This document shows, piece by piece, positions 42,632-50,605 of a DNA stretch of 64,000 nt (its first letter is position 1; every line of letters starts with the position of its first letter). A program made the translations under genes and the position numbers. The stretch is from Prevotella sp. (GTDB lineage: Bacteria > Bacteroidota > Bacteroidia > Bacteroidales > Dysgonomonadaceae), in assembly GCA_031271965.1 (NCBI GenBank), contig JAISUS010000022.1, positions 62,001-126,000 of the forward strand, written 5' to 3'. Under the pieces are notes generated by a model. It ran no database searches and had not been told where the DNA came from. It saw nothing but the letters and a program-made list of their open reading frames with translations.

Positions 42632-42691
42632 AAAAATAAACTAAAATAAAAACAGTGCCTTTTTCAAGACGCGAAATAAATAATAATTTTT

Positions 42692-42699
42692 CAAATATA
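42692..42699 (-). promoter_or_regulatory. -7 promoter box of the lpx operon
   Basis: On the minus strand this reads TATATTTG, an exact TAnnTTTG match, 61 nt before the lpxD ATG. Confidence 0.5.
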
Positions 42700-42745
42700 T
42701 GACTTTTATGCTTAAAAAACGGCTGAAAGTCCGAAATATTATTAT

Positions 42746-43219
42746 TTATTCAATCTTTCCATAAAAAGAGATGCTTTGTCTATTAGTTTCTTGTACTATC
42801 AATGTACCATATCCTGAATCGCCAATCTTCAAGAATAATTTATACCGGACAGGCACATCTTTCGTTTCTATAGAGATATCCCACATACCTTTCTTTTTAT
42901 CAGAAACGCTATAATCAAAATCTGTACTAACAAATTTAATACCGCCATCGGCAGAGGAGGAAATTGGAGCAGTATAAGCCCTTCCAAAATAGGGGAGATA
43001 TGATTCGATAGTATCCTTCGAAACCCTCAATGAGTATGAGTTATCCAGGTTTATTGATCTTCCGCTAAGCGGAATAGCCGTTTGTGCAACAAATGTATAG
43101 CGAGATGATGTAATTTTTTCATTCATCAAAGATGCAGTCTCCTCTTTTGACAAATTATCACCGGACCTGCAACCCTGCAATAAAAAGACAAGCAATATCG
43201 TAGTTATAAAAGTCTTCAT
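42746..43219 (-). CDS. DUF4251 lipoprotein
   Basis: This is a 157-residue lipoprotein of unknown function found in many Bacteroidales. I start it at 43219 (MKTFITTILL). That begins the signal peptide with lipobox LLQGCRSGD and removes an unlikely 9-residue extension. Family features include KITSSRYTFVAQTAIPLSG, NSYSLRVSKDTIESYLPYFG, RAYTAPISSSADGGIKFVS and a C-terminal ETNRQSISFYGKI. The predicted fold is a small beta-rich domain. It lies between the lpx operon and a beta-helix lipoprotein, with a terminator before it, so it is probably transcribed alone. Confidence 0.8.
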   Translation of the reverse strand: MKTFITTILLVFLLQGCRSGDNLSKEETASLMNEKITSSRYTFVAQTAIPLSGRSINLDNSYSLRVSKDTIESYLPYFGRAYTAPISSSADGGIKFVSTDFDYSVSDKKKGMWDISIETKDVPVRYKLFLKIGDSGYGTLIVQETNRQSISFYGKIE

Positions 43220-43293
43220 AATAGTGTGCTTTTTATAGAAGAACAAATTAAGAGGGCGAAATGTTTAAGATACTTTTATGTAAATCCTTACTA

Positions 43294-43327
43294 AGAAAAA
43301 AAGAGGCTTTTCTTTCCGAAAAGCCCC
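43294..43327 (-). terminator. intrinsic terminator after the beta-helix lipoprotein gene
   Basis: On the minus strand GGGGCTTTT pairs with AAAAGCCTC across a 7-nt loop, followed by seven T. It lies 27 nt after the stop of the 43354-45300 gene. Confidence 0.8.
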
Positions 43328-43353
43328 GAACTAATTATCTAAAAAAACTACAT

Positions 43354-45300
43354 TCACGGCCGTCCTCCCGGACCTCCTGACGATGTACCAATACTTGTTA
43401 CTATAGAGTTTGAAGTAAAAGTCGTTGCAGAGGAGCCTTTAGTGTATGTGGCTCCGGTATAATACCCATGAAAATCGCTCCCCCCCGAAACACTGCCTCC
43501 TGTATACACAGTGTAGCTCGTGCCGGATGTAATATCCGAGCTACTAAACAGAATAGTCATTTGAGAATATGCACGAGGTATTTTATAGGTCAATATGCCT
43601 ATTCCGGCGGAAGATTCAACATGGATCAATTGGTTTGCCGTACCGGATGTACCATAGATAACAGACCGTTGAGTAGACACTGAAGATGTCGGTGTACTGG
43701 TTGATCCGCCTGTACCAATAAGTATTCCTCCTGTTATTTTAAATGTATTGTTATCACAATCAAAACCCTCTTCCGGAGAAGTAGATCCTGAAGAAACAAT
43801 GAGACCTCCGGTAATAGTTAATGTCCCATTAGAGTCGATTCCATCATTTGTTGCACTATAACAATATATCTTTCCTCCGTTTATTCCGATATGATTAGAT
43901 GCATTGATACAGTCGTCATATGCCTCTATTTCTATCGTACCATCATTGATGGTCATTATTTTTTTACTTTCCAGACCCTCGGCCTCAACGCCTGTTGCTT
44001 TGATCGTTATAGTGCCGCCGTTGACTGTCACATTGCCATCGCTTTTTATAGCTTTTGCAGCAGTATCATCCGATCCGTATTTAAATTGACCACCTGTGGT
44101 TGACACAGAGATAACACCGTCGTTGATAACCAGATCACCATCAGCGCTAATCCCTTTTCCTCCGGAACCGGAACTGGTTATTTTAATATTTCCTTTATCA
44201 ATAGTCAACTTTCCATCACATTTTATTCCTGAGGCAGAAGAAATATCTTTATCGTCTGTATCATAAAAAGCATCACCTGTAGTTGTCAGTGTAAGATCAC
44301 CACCACTGATAATCATATCACCACCAGATTTTAGAGCTTTTGCTGCAATACCAGAAGTACTGACATTAATCGTTCCTCCTGATATAGTGAGCGAACCTAT
44401 ATCACTTTTAATACCCTGCGCCTTTTGTCCGGCAGTTGTGATATTAATAGTACCTCCACTAATAATTATCGAAGGATCGATAGTCGTATCAGTATCCTCA
44501 TATGAAGCTGCAATTCCGTCATCTGCACTTTTTACAGTGATGTTTCCCCCATAAATACGAATATAGCCTTTATCGCAATCGATGCCATCGCCCGATGCTT
44601 TGATATTCAATTTACCTCCGTCCATTCTAAAATAATCTTTGGCATGAATACCGTCACTAACTGCACCTAAGACTGTAATGCTTCCGCTCTTTACCCGAAT
44701 ATAATCATCACTGGCAATAGCATGCTTATATCTTCCATAAACATATAATTCCCCGCTTCCTTCAAAATTTAGTTGCCCTTCACTAAAGAAAGCACCTTTC
44801 ATATCCTCATCTCCATAAGCGGTATATGTTTCACTATCTACCAACCTGTTCGAAGTCCCTGCAACCTGAGTTACTGTAACTTTTTTCCCTGACTGAATAT
44901 TCACGGCCGAGCCATCGCTACTAATAATACTAACACCATTCAGGCCCAGTCCGAATTTATAGTCGCTATAAATCTTGAGAGATCCGCCAGTTGTAGTCCC
45001 AGACAAAACATAGTTAATCTCGGTAGTCATATTTGTTGATGTAACTACAACATTCCCGTTCGACTGAGTAATGGATACCCCATCGTCGGAATAAGGATTT
45101 ATTATAGTTGCAGAATTACCGTCAAATACGATTGTTACTGAATTGGCAAAAATTGTATCTTTCGTGTTGGTTTCAAAATCATCATCAATAATAACTTCCC
45201 AATCATCGTCATCATTAATTTCATCGCTATCACTATTGCTGCACGACAGAATAAAAATTACGCAGAATAATACGAAAAGTAGTTTATCCAATTTCATCAT
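43354..45300 (-). CDS. Cthe_2159-like carbohydrate-binding beta-helix lipoprotein
   Basis: This is a 648-residue lipoprotein (lipobox [11 protein letters not shown]). A very acidic stretch follows ([15 protein letters not shown]), a likely surface-export signal. The body, about 90-520, is a run of imperfect 20-25-residue rungs, for instance [18 protein letters not shown] and [18 protein letters not shown]. These repeat the words 'GGTI', 'DGI' and 'ISGGTI', typical of a right-handed parallel beta-helix. The founding family member binds acidic pectin and needs calcium; the many Asp residues at rung turns fit that. A small beta domain and a tail GGPGGRP end the chain. Members often neighbour CotH kinases; none is seen here. 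Binding, not catalysis, is expected. Confidence 0.78.
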   Translation of the reverse strand: MMKLDKLLFVLFCVIFILSCSNSDSDEINDDDDWEVIIDDDFETNTKDTIFANSVTIVFDGNSATIINPYSDDGVSITQSNGNVVVTSTNMTTEINYVLSGTTTGGSLKIYSDYKFGLGLNGVSIISSDGSAVNIQSGKKVTVTQVAGTSNRLVDSETYTAYGDEDMKGAFFSEGQLNFEGSGELYVYGRYKHAIASDDYIRVKSGSITVLGAVSDGIHAKDYFRMDGGKLNIKASGDGIDCDKGYIRIYGGNITVKSADDGIAASYEDTDTTIDPSIIISGGTINITTAGQKAQGIKSDIGSLTISGGTINVSTSGIAAKALKSGGDMIISGGDLTLTTTGDAFYDTDDKDISSASGIKCDGKLTIDKGNIKITSSGSGGKGISADGDLVINDGVISVSTTGGQFKYGSDDTAAKAIKSDGNVTVNGGTITIKATGVEAEGLESKKIMTINDGTIEIEAYDDCINASNHIGINGGKIYCYSATNDGIDSNGTLTITGGLIVSSGSTSPEEGFDCDNNTFKITGGILIGTGGSTSTPTSSVSTQRSVIYGTSGTANQLIHVESSAGIGILTYKIPRAYSQMTILFSSSDITSGTSYTVYTGGSVSGGSDFHGYYTGATYTKGSSATTFTSNSIVTSIGTSSGGPGGRP

Positions 45301-45335
45301 AAATTATTTTTCATAAATGTATGGCAATTTATAGG

Positions 45336-45420
45336 CAATCTTAGATAAAGGCAAATACAATAGACAAATAGGCTGCTTCAATCGACAAACAGGTTTATTC
45401 AATTGATAAAAGTTTTTTTT
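45336..45420. repeat. four phased direct repeats, 21-22 bp period, candidate operator
   Basis: Units start at 45336, 45358, 45379 and 45400, with core CAATnGACAAAnAGG; the outer units are weaker. Two turns of DNA per unit put all copies on one face. LytTR-type response regulators bind pairs of short direct repeats with a 21-bp period, so such a factor is plausible. The array lies between the divergent beta-helix lipoprotein gene and murI. Confidence 0.6.
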
Positions 45421-45488
45421 ACAAAAAGAAGGTTTAACGAAGGAAATATGACTGGCATCGAAAATGTAATTATCTTTACAAAAACAAA

Positions 45489-46322
45489 ATGAAAATGCTA
45501 AAACCTGGACCTATCGGTGTTTTTGATTCCGGCTATGGCGGGCTCACCGTATTATCCCACATACAATCTTTAATGCCGGAATACGATTATTGTTATCTCG
45601 GAGATAACTTACGAGCCCCATATGGACCTCGTTCGTTCGACATTGTTTATGAATTTACGAAAGAGGCTGTAAATATTTTATTCGATATGGGTTGCAATCT
45701 GGTTATTCTTGCCTGCAATACAGCATCGGCAAAAGCTCTCCGAAGCATACAACAAAAGGATTTACCCAATATAGACCCCGAAAAAAGAGTATTGGGTGTC
45801 ATTCGCCCTACAGCGGAAGTCATAGGTTCTTTCACCAAAAGCCGTCACGTAGGCATACTTGGGACTGTAGGCACAATACAATCAGAGTCTTACCCTATCG
45901 AAATAACTAAATTCTTTCCTGACATTACCGTAACCGGCGAAGCCTGCCCTATGTGGGTTCCATTAGTGGAGAACCGCGAATACGAAAACGAAGGAGCCGA
46001 TTACTTTGTGAAAAAGAATCTGAATAATATTTTAGCTAAAGATCCGGCAATAGATACGATTATATTAGCCTGCACTCACTACCCCTTGCTGCTAAATAAA
46101 ATAAAAGCGTTTCTTCCCGAAGGAATATCGGCTATCCCCCAAGGGGAATACATTGCACATAGCCTGCAAGATTATTTGAAACGACATCCTGAAATGGAAA
46201 GCGTATGCACAAAAGGGGGTATCACACGCTACTTCACAACAGAATCGCCTGAAAAATTCTCTGAAGCCGCAACTATTTTCCTGAATAAGGAAATAGAAGG
46301 GGAAAGGATAATACTCAAATAA
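45489..46322 (+). CDS. murI: glutamate racemase
   Basis: This 277-residue enzyme interconverts L- and D-glutamate to supply peptidoglycan. The catalytic cysteines are Cys76 in VILACNTASA and Cys195 in ILACTHYPLL. GVFDSGYGGLTVL with Asp13 binds the substrate. The chain is full length and without a signal. A Met at 45495 is an alternative start. The weak -7-like TATCTTTA at 45471 leaves little room for a leader, which mildly favours the later Met. dinB follows after 12 nt and is probably co-transcribed. Confidence 0.96.
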   Translation: MKMLKPGPIGVFDSGYGGLTVLSHIQSLMPEYDYCYLGDNLRAPYGPRSFDIVYEFTKEAVNILFDMGCNLVILACNTASAKALRSIQQKDLPNIDPEKRVLGVIRPTAEVIGSFTKSRHVGILGTVGTIQSESYPIEITKFFPDITVTGEACPMWVPLVENREYENEGADYFVKKNLNNILAKDPAIDTIILACTHYPLLLNKIKAFLPEGISAIPQGEYIAHSLQDYLKRHPEMESVCTKGGITRYFTTESPEKFSEAATIFLNKEIEGERIILK

Positions 46323-46334
46323 ACTTTTCTCATC

Positions 46335-47408
46335 ATGCGAAAGATAATCCATATCGACATGGATGCCTTTTATGCATCGATAGAGCAACGCGACAATGTA
46401 GCCTATAGAGGCAAGCCTTTAGCTGTGGGATATTCAGGGCCGAGGGGCGTTGTTGCTGCCGCCAGTTACGAAGCCCGGCGTTATGACGTGAGGTCGGCAA
46501 TGGCTTCTAAAACAGCACTGCGCAAATGTCCTCAATTGATATTCGTTCCTGCCCGGTTCGATGTATATAAGTCTGTATCAAGGCAAATAATGGAAATTTT
46601 TCATGAGTATACCAATCTTGTAGAACCATTATCTTTGGATGAAGCATTCCTGGATGTCACAGAAAATTTCAGGAATATATCATCAGCTACTCAGATAGCG
46701 CAGGAAATAAAACAAAAGATATTCGAAACAACAAATCTGACAGCTTCGGCAGGAGTATCGTTCAATAAGTTTCTTGCAAAAATAGCATCCGATCAAAATA
46801 AGCCTGACGGCTTATTTGTTGTAAAGCCAAAAGTGGCAGAACAATTTGTCGAAACTTTAGCGATAGAACAGTTTTTCGGAGTGGGAAAGGTGACAGCCAA
46901 GCTAATGCATCAACTTGGAATAAAGACAGGATGGGACCTGAAACAAAGATCCGAGAACGAATTGGTTTCTATATTCGGAAAGACAGGATATATATATTAT
47001 CAAAATGCACGAGCTATTGACGATCGTCCGGTAGAATCGCACCGAATAAGAAAATCCGTCAGTTCGGAAACTACGTTTGACAGAGATATCGACAATTTAG
47101 AGGAGCTGGCAATTATACTCGACGAAGTAGCAAAAGATGCATTTGCGTATATTGACAAGAAAGGATTTAAAGGGCGAACGGTTACATTAAAGATAAAATA
47201 TGCCAACTTTAAAATCATTACACGCAGCCAAACATTTGCTAATTACATTACCAACTACGACACCCTTTACAAAGCAGGGTACGAACTTCTCCAGAATGTG
47301 GATTTGTCACCCAAGATAAGACTTATTGGCTTAGGGGTTAAGAATAATGAAAATGATATTGATTGGTACGACGCTATCCAGCTAAGGATAAATTTTGAAG
47401 AAGATTAA
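46335..47408 (+). CDS. dinB: DNA polymerase IV (Y family)
   Basis: This error-prone translesion polymerase has 357 residues. The catalytic acids are Asp8 in IHIDMDAFYASIEQ and Asp102-Glu103 in LSLDEAFLDVT. AAASYEARRYDVRSAM is the finger region, and SAGVSFNKFLAKIASDQNKP and FFGVGKVTAKLMHQLGI the thumb helix-hairpin-helix. The little-finger domain is complete, ending near LRINF. There is no clear long beta-clamp tail after it. It lies behind murI in a short operon, and its stop codon overlaps the stop of the convergent glycosyltransferase gene by four bases. Confidence 0.96.
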   Translation: MRKIIHIDMDAFYASIEQRDNVAYRGKPLAVGYSGPRGVVAAASYEARRYDVRSAMASKTALRKCPQLIFVPARFDVYKSVSRQIMEIFHEYTNLVEPLSLDEAFLDVTENFRNISSATQIAQEIKQKIFETTNLTASAGVSFNKFLAKIASDQNKPDGLFVVKPKVAEQFVETLAIEQFFGVGKVTAKLMHQLGIKTGWDLKQRSENELVSIFGKTGYIYYQNARAIDDRPVESHRIRKSVSSETTFDRDIDNLEELAIILDEVAKDAFAYIDKKGFKGRTVTLKIKYANFKIITRSQTFANYITNYDTLYKAGYELLQNVDLSPKIRLIGLGVKNNENDIDWYDAIQLRINFEED

Positions 47409-48565
47409 TGTACTCCCAGTAGATTTTCAACACTTTTCAGCCATCCCTGATAATCGAAACGGGAGATAGCCTTATCCAAATCCTTACTGTATTTAACGGA
47501 TAATGAGGAATCGTTCAAAACCGCTTTTAACCCTTCATAGACTCCGTCGCCGCTATTTTCCACCAACAAACCATATTTCCCACCATCCACTATATCTCGC
47601 GGCCCTCCGCAGTCGGTAGTTATCACAGGCGTATTCAATGCCATAGATTCCAACAAGGTAAGAGAAAAGCTTTCTCGCTCGGACACACACAAAGACCATT
47701 TACATTGAAGTATGTAAGGATAGGGGTTCCCAGTTCGTCCCATTAGGGTAACCGTATCCGATAAAGCTAAATCTGATACAGTTTTCATCATTACTCCACT
47801 ATCCATCCCTTCTCCTATGATATAAATATGAAAGTTATACCCTTCATCTTTCAAACGAGACGCGGCGTTTATTAACCTGTCAGTCCGTTTTTCGGGAGAA
47901 GTACGGGTTATCAAAATAAAGTTGGTTTGTCCTTGAGGTAGATCAGCAATCGGTTCTTTCGCTTTCCGGTTCAATTCCGAAAGATCAACAGCATTATAGA
48001 GAATCCGGATTTCCTGTTTGGGCATACGTCCGTCATGCAAAACATCGAGGTAAGCATTTTTCGCAGCATCGGAAACACAGACAACCGTGTCAAAATTATT
48101 ATAAGAGTTTTGAACTATTTTTAGCTGCTTCTTATTTAACCATACCGACACTCGTTCACGAAAAGAATTAACCTCATATTTCCTTTTATACAAGAGATTG
48201 TGTATCCACAATATTTTATGACTTTTCATCTTACTGAAAATGCGGGCAAAAAAAGTTTCCTTGAAGCAAATGACAAGGTCATAAGATCCTAGCTTCAATC
48301 CTTTTATTGAAGCAAAAACACGGGGAAAGAAGACCATCATATTCTCCCCTATTTTTCGTTTAAGATGAGATGTATTTCCTTTATACAGGTAAGCTACAGT
48401 AATACTTTCTGATAGTTCGTTCAATAATACATTTTTATCAGATGGTATCGGCAAAAGAAGCGTTATACGACACCCTCTTGTAGCCAGATAATTGAGCAGT
48501 CCAACCAAAAGTTTTTCCGTACCGCCCATCTCCATTCCATCGTTGAAAAATAAAATACGTTTCAT
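47405..48565 (-). CDS. GT4-family glycosyltransferase
   Basis: This 386-residue GT-B enzyme probably transfers a sugar from a nucleotide donor to a surface glycan or lipid. The N-terminal domain opens with MKRILFFNDGMEMGGTEKLL, whose glycine-rich loop is usual for GT4. VCVSDAAKNAYL follows, then the donor domain with NFILITRTSPEKRTDRLI and SFSLTLLESMALNTPVITTD. CGGPRDIVDGGKYGLLV holds the E-x7-E type active-site acids. No signal or membrane segment is seen. It is the last gene of the manA-hemH operon, 6 nt after hemH. Acceptor and donor are unknown. Confidence 0.9.
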   Translation of the reverse strand: MKRILFFNDGMEMGGTEKLLVGLLNYLATRGCRITLLLPIPSDKNVLLNELSESITVAYLYKGNTSHLKRKIGENMMVFFPRVFASIKGLKLGSYDLVICFKETFFARIFSKMKSHKILWIHNLLYKRKYEVNSFRERVSVWLNKKQLKIVQNSYNNFDTVVCVSDAAKNAYLDVLHDGRMPKQEIRILYNAVDLSELNRKAKEPIADLPQGQTNFILITRTSPEKRTDRLINAASRLKDEGYNFHIYIIGEGMDSGVMMKTVSDLALSDTVTLMGRTGNPYPYILQCKWSLCVSERESFSLTLLESMALNTPVITTDCGGPRDIVDGGKYGLLVENSGDGVYEGLKAVLNDSSLSVKYSKDLDKAISRFDYQGWLKSVENLLGVH

Positions 48566-48571
48566 CCAAAA

Positions 48572-49531
48572 TCAGGATATAATTTTCATTACTGCATCTA
48601 TCCAATAATCCTCACTATTCAGACACGGAATATAAGAAAAATCTGTACCTCCATGCTGTAAGAAAGTTTCTTGCGTCTTTATCTTGATATCATAAAGCGT
48701 TTCCAGATTATCAGCAGCAAAACCCGGAGCTACAACCAATATTTTTTTTAGTCCTTCCTCGGCCAATTCCTTCACCGTCTCATCCAAATCGGGTTTGAGC
48801 CAATCGTTCCCCATAGCCGAATGATATGTCAACCGGATTTTCTTCGTATCTATCCCTAATTCACTTATCACCAAACGGATAGTTTCTTTTGTTTGATAAA
48901 CATAATCGAACTCCTTTCCCTTTTTCCAGCCTTCTTCCACATGGCTCAAAGGCAAACTGTGAAAACTAAAAATAATCTTATCGAACGGCTGATCCGCATA
49001 TGGTTTTATGCTTTGCGCCAATGCCGATATATAAGCCGGATGCTTGAAGTAAGGTTCTATAAATTTCAGCCTGAAAGGATAAGGACGCTTAAAAAATTGC
49101 CTCCCGACAAAATCAACAACCGTTTTATAAGAAGATTCTGCATACTGAGGAAATAAAGGCAATACCACAACCTCGTGCAGCCTGTTATTTTTCGCCATCA
49201 AGCTATCAAGACCCGCCGTAACATCGGGCTGTCCATACCTCATTGCTACCTCCACCGGCATCTCAGTTACTTCTTCTAACTTTTCTGCAAGCTGCTTAGC
49301 CTGATACAATAATGGAGAATCTTTTATTTTATCATCCCAGATCAACTCATAATGCTTTGTAGAAGCAAATTGTCTGAACGGGACAATTATACCGTTTACC
49401 AAGACCGGGCGAAACCAATCCGGAACCGTCATAACATAGGGATCGGAAAGCATGGCACGGATAAAAAATCTTACATCTTTCCGCGTACATGTCTTCGGGC
49501 TACCTGTATTGACTAATAAAACCCCTTTCAT
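48572..49531 (-). CDS. hemH: ferrochelatase
   Basis: This 319-residue enzyme inserts Fe2+ into protoporphyrin (or coproporphyrin) in the last steps of haem synthesis. The metal-site histidine is His191 in IIFSFHSLPLSHVEEGW. The partner acid lies in APGFAADNLETLYDI. MKGVLLVNTGSPKT at the N-terminus and AMRYGQPDVTAGLDSLM are further family marks. Many Bacteroidales are haem auxotrophs with partial pathways, so this gene may serve haem made from imported porphyrin. No other hem gene is in the window. It lies between manA and a glycosyltransferase gene, with gaps of 9 and 6 nt. Confidence 0.95.
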   Translation of the reverse strand: MKGVLLVNTGSPKTCTRKDVRFFIRAMLSDPYVMTVPDWFRPVLVNGIIVPFRQFASTKHYELIWDDKIKDSPLLYQAKQLAEKLEEVTEMPVEVAMRYGQPDVTAGLDSLMAKNNRLHEVVVLPLFPQYAESSYKTVVDFVGRQFFKRPYPFRLKFIEPYFKHPAYISALAQSIKPYADQPFDKIIFSFHSLPLSHVEEGWKKGKEFDYVYQTKETIRLVISELGIDTKKIRLTYHSAMGNDWLKPDLDETVKELAEEGLKKILVVAPGFAADNLETLYDIKIKTQETFLQHGGTDFSYIPCLNSEDYWIDAVMKIIS

Positions 49532-49540
49532 AGGATGAAA

Positions 49541-50515
49541 CTAAACGTAGGTTTCCAACAACAATACATTTGCATCGGGACTGATAATTACATTTTCTGT
49601 ATCAGCCGGAATGAGAATAGTTTCTCCCTGCTTTATATAGAGATTGTTTCCTTTGTCATCCCTAATACTGCACGCTCCACCCATACAGATATAAATAATA
49701 AATGAATCTATATCAGAATAATCTCTGGTTATATCTTTTGTCGCATCCAGTAAGTTAGTTGTAAAATATTTACACGATTCTAATTGTACCGGCTGATTTT
49801 CCTTCCTCACATAAGATGTACGGTAGTTATCATATACCCCATAGTCAATCGCATCTTTTGCCAGTTCGGTATGCAATTCGCGTCCGTTTCCATTCGCATC
49901 TTTGCGGTTGTAGTCATAAATACGGTATGTTATATTCGATGTCTGCTGTATTTCTGCGATGAATGTTCCTGCCCCGATAGCATGCACGCGACCTGCCGGC
50001 AAGAAAAAAACGTCTCCTTTTTTCACATCATGCTTAGCCAAATAGTCAACAAAAGTATTATCCTCAATGCTTTTCACATACGAATCGGGAGTAACCGGTT
50101 TCTCAAAACCTGAATACAAAAACGCACCCGGAGCGGCATTTACGACATACCACATTTCAGTTTTCCCAAAAGAATCGTGTCTTTTCTTTGCCAATTCATC
50201 ATCAGGATGCACCTGTATAGAAAGATTGTCCCGGGCATCAATAAATTTAATCAGCAACGGAAACTTCGCCCCGAATGATTCATAATTCTTTTTGCCAACC
50301 AATTGTTCTTTATACAAAGAGATGAGTTCATCGAGGCTCTTGTTTTCCAGTTCGCCGTTAGCTACTACGGAAATATTTCCTTCGACACCCGATATTTCCC
50401 AACTCTCCCCTACCCCATCTTCAACAGGTTTTATTTTCTTGAATTTACATATTTCATCTCCTCCCCATATTATGGATTTAAGGATAGATTTAAATTTTAA
50501 TGGATATAATTTCAT
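49541..50515 (-). CDS. manA: mannose-6-phosphate isomerase, class I
   Basis: This 324-residue zinc enzyme interconverts mannose-6-phosphate and fructose-6-phosphate. It is the short Bacillus-type form. Zinc-site motifs are LSIQVHPDDELA and KTEMWYV with its glutamate. GDVFFLPAGRVHAIGAGTFIAEIQ and ITYRIYDYNRKD carry the later His and Arg. It would move mannose into glycolysis, which fits the mannan PUL in this window, or supply GDP-mannose in reverse. It starts the manA-hemH-glycosyltransferase operon, with a -7 box at 50547. Confidence 0.95.
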   Translation of the reverse strand: MKLYPLKFKSILKSIIWGGDEICKFKKIKPVEDGVGESWEISGVEGNISVVANGELENKSLDELISLYKEQLVGKKNYESFGAKFPLLIKFIDARDNLSIQVHPDDELAKKRHDSFGKTEMWYVVNAAPGAFLYSGFEKPVTPDSYVKSIEDNTFVDYLAKHDVKKGDVFFLPAGRVHAIGAGTFIAEIQQTSNITYRIYDYNRKDANGNGRELHTELAKDAIDYGVYDNYRTSYVRKENQPVQLESCKYFTTNLLDATKDITRDYSDIDSFIIYICMGGACSIRDDKGNNLYIKQGETILIPADTENVIISPDANVLLLETYV

Positions 50516-50546
50516 TTTTGATATTTATATTATTGATATGTTCTTA

Positions 50547-50554
50547 CAAACATA
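50547..50554 (-). promoter_or_regulatory. -7 promoter box of the manA-hemH operon
   Basis: On the minus strand this reads TATGTTTG, an exact TAnnTTTG match, 31 nt before the manA ATG. Confidence 0.5.
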
Positions 50555-50605
50555 GTTAAAATCTTTCAGAGAAATGATATTTAAACGCTACATCATTCTC
50601 TTTGT

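Noticed and set aside
45358..45420. CRISPR array
   Set aside because: The repeats are short, imperfect, contiguous at 21 bp without unique spacers, and have no cas genes nearby; an operator array fits better.
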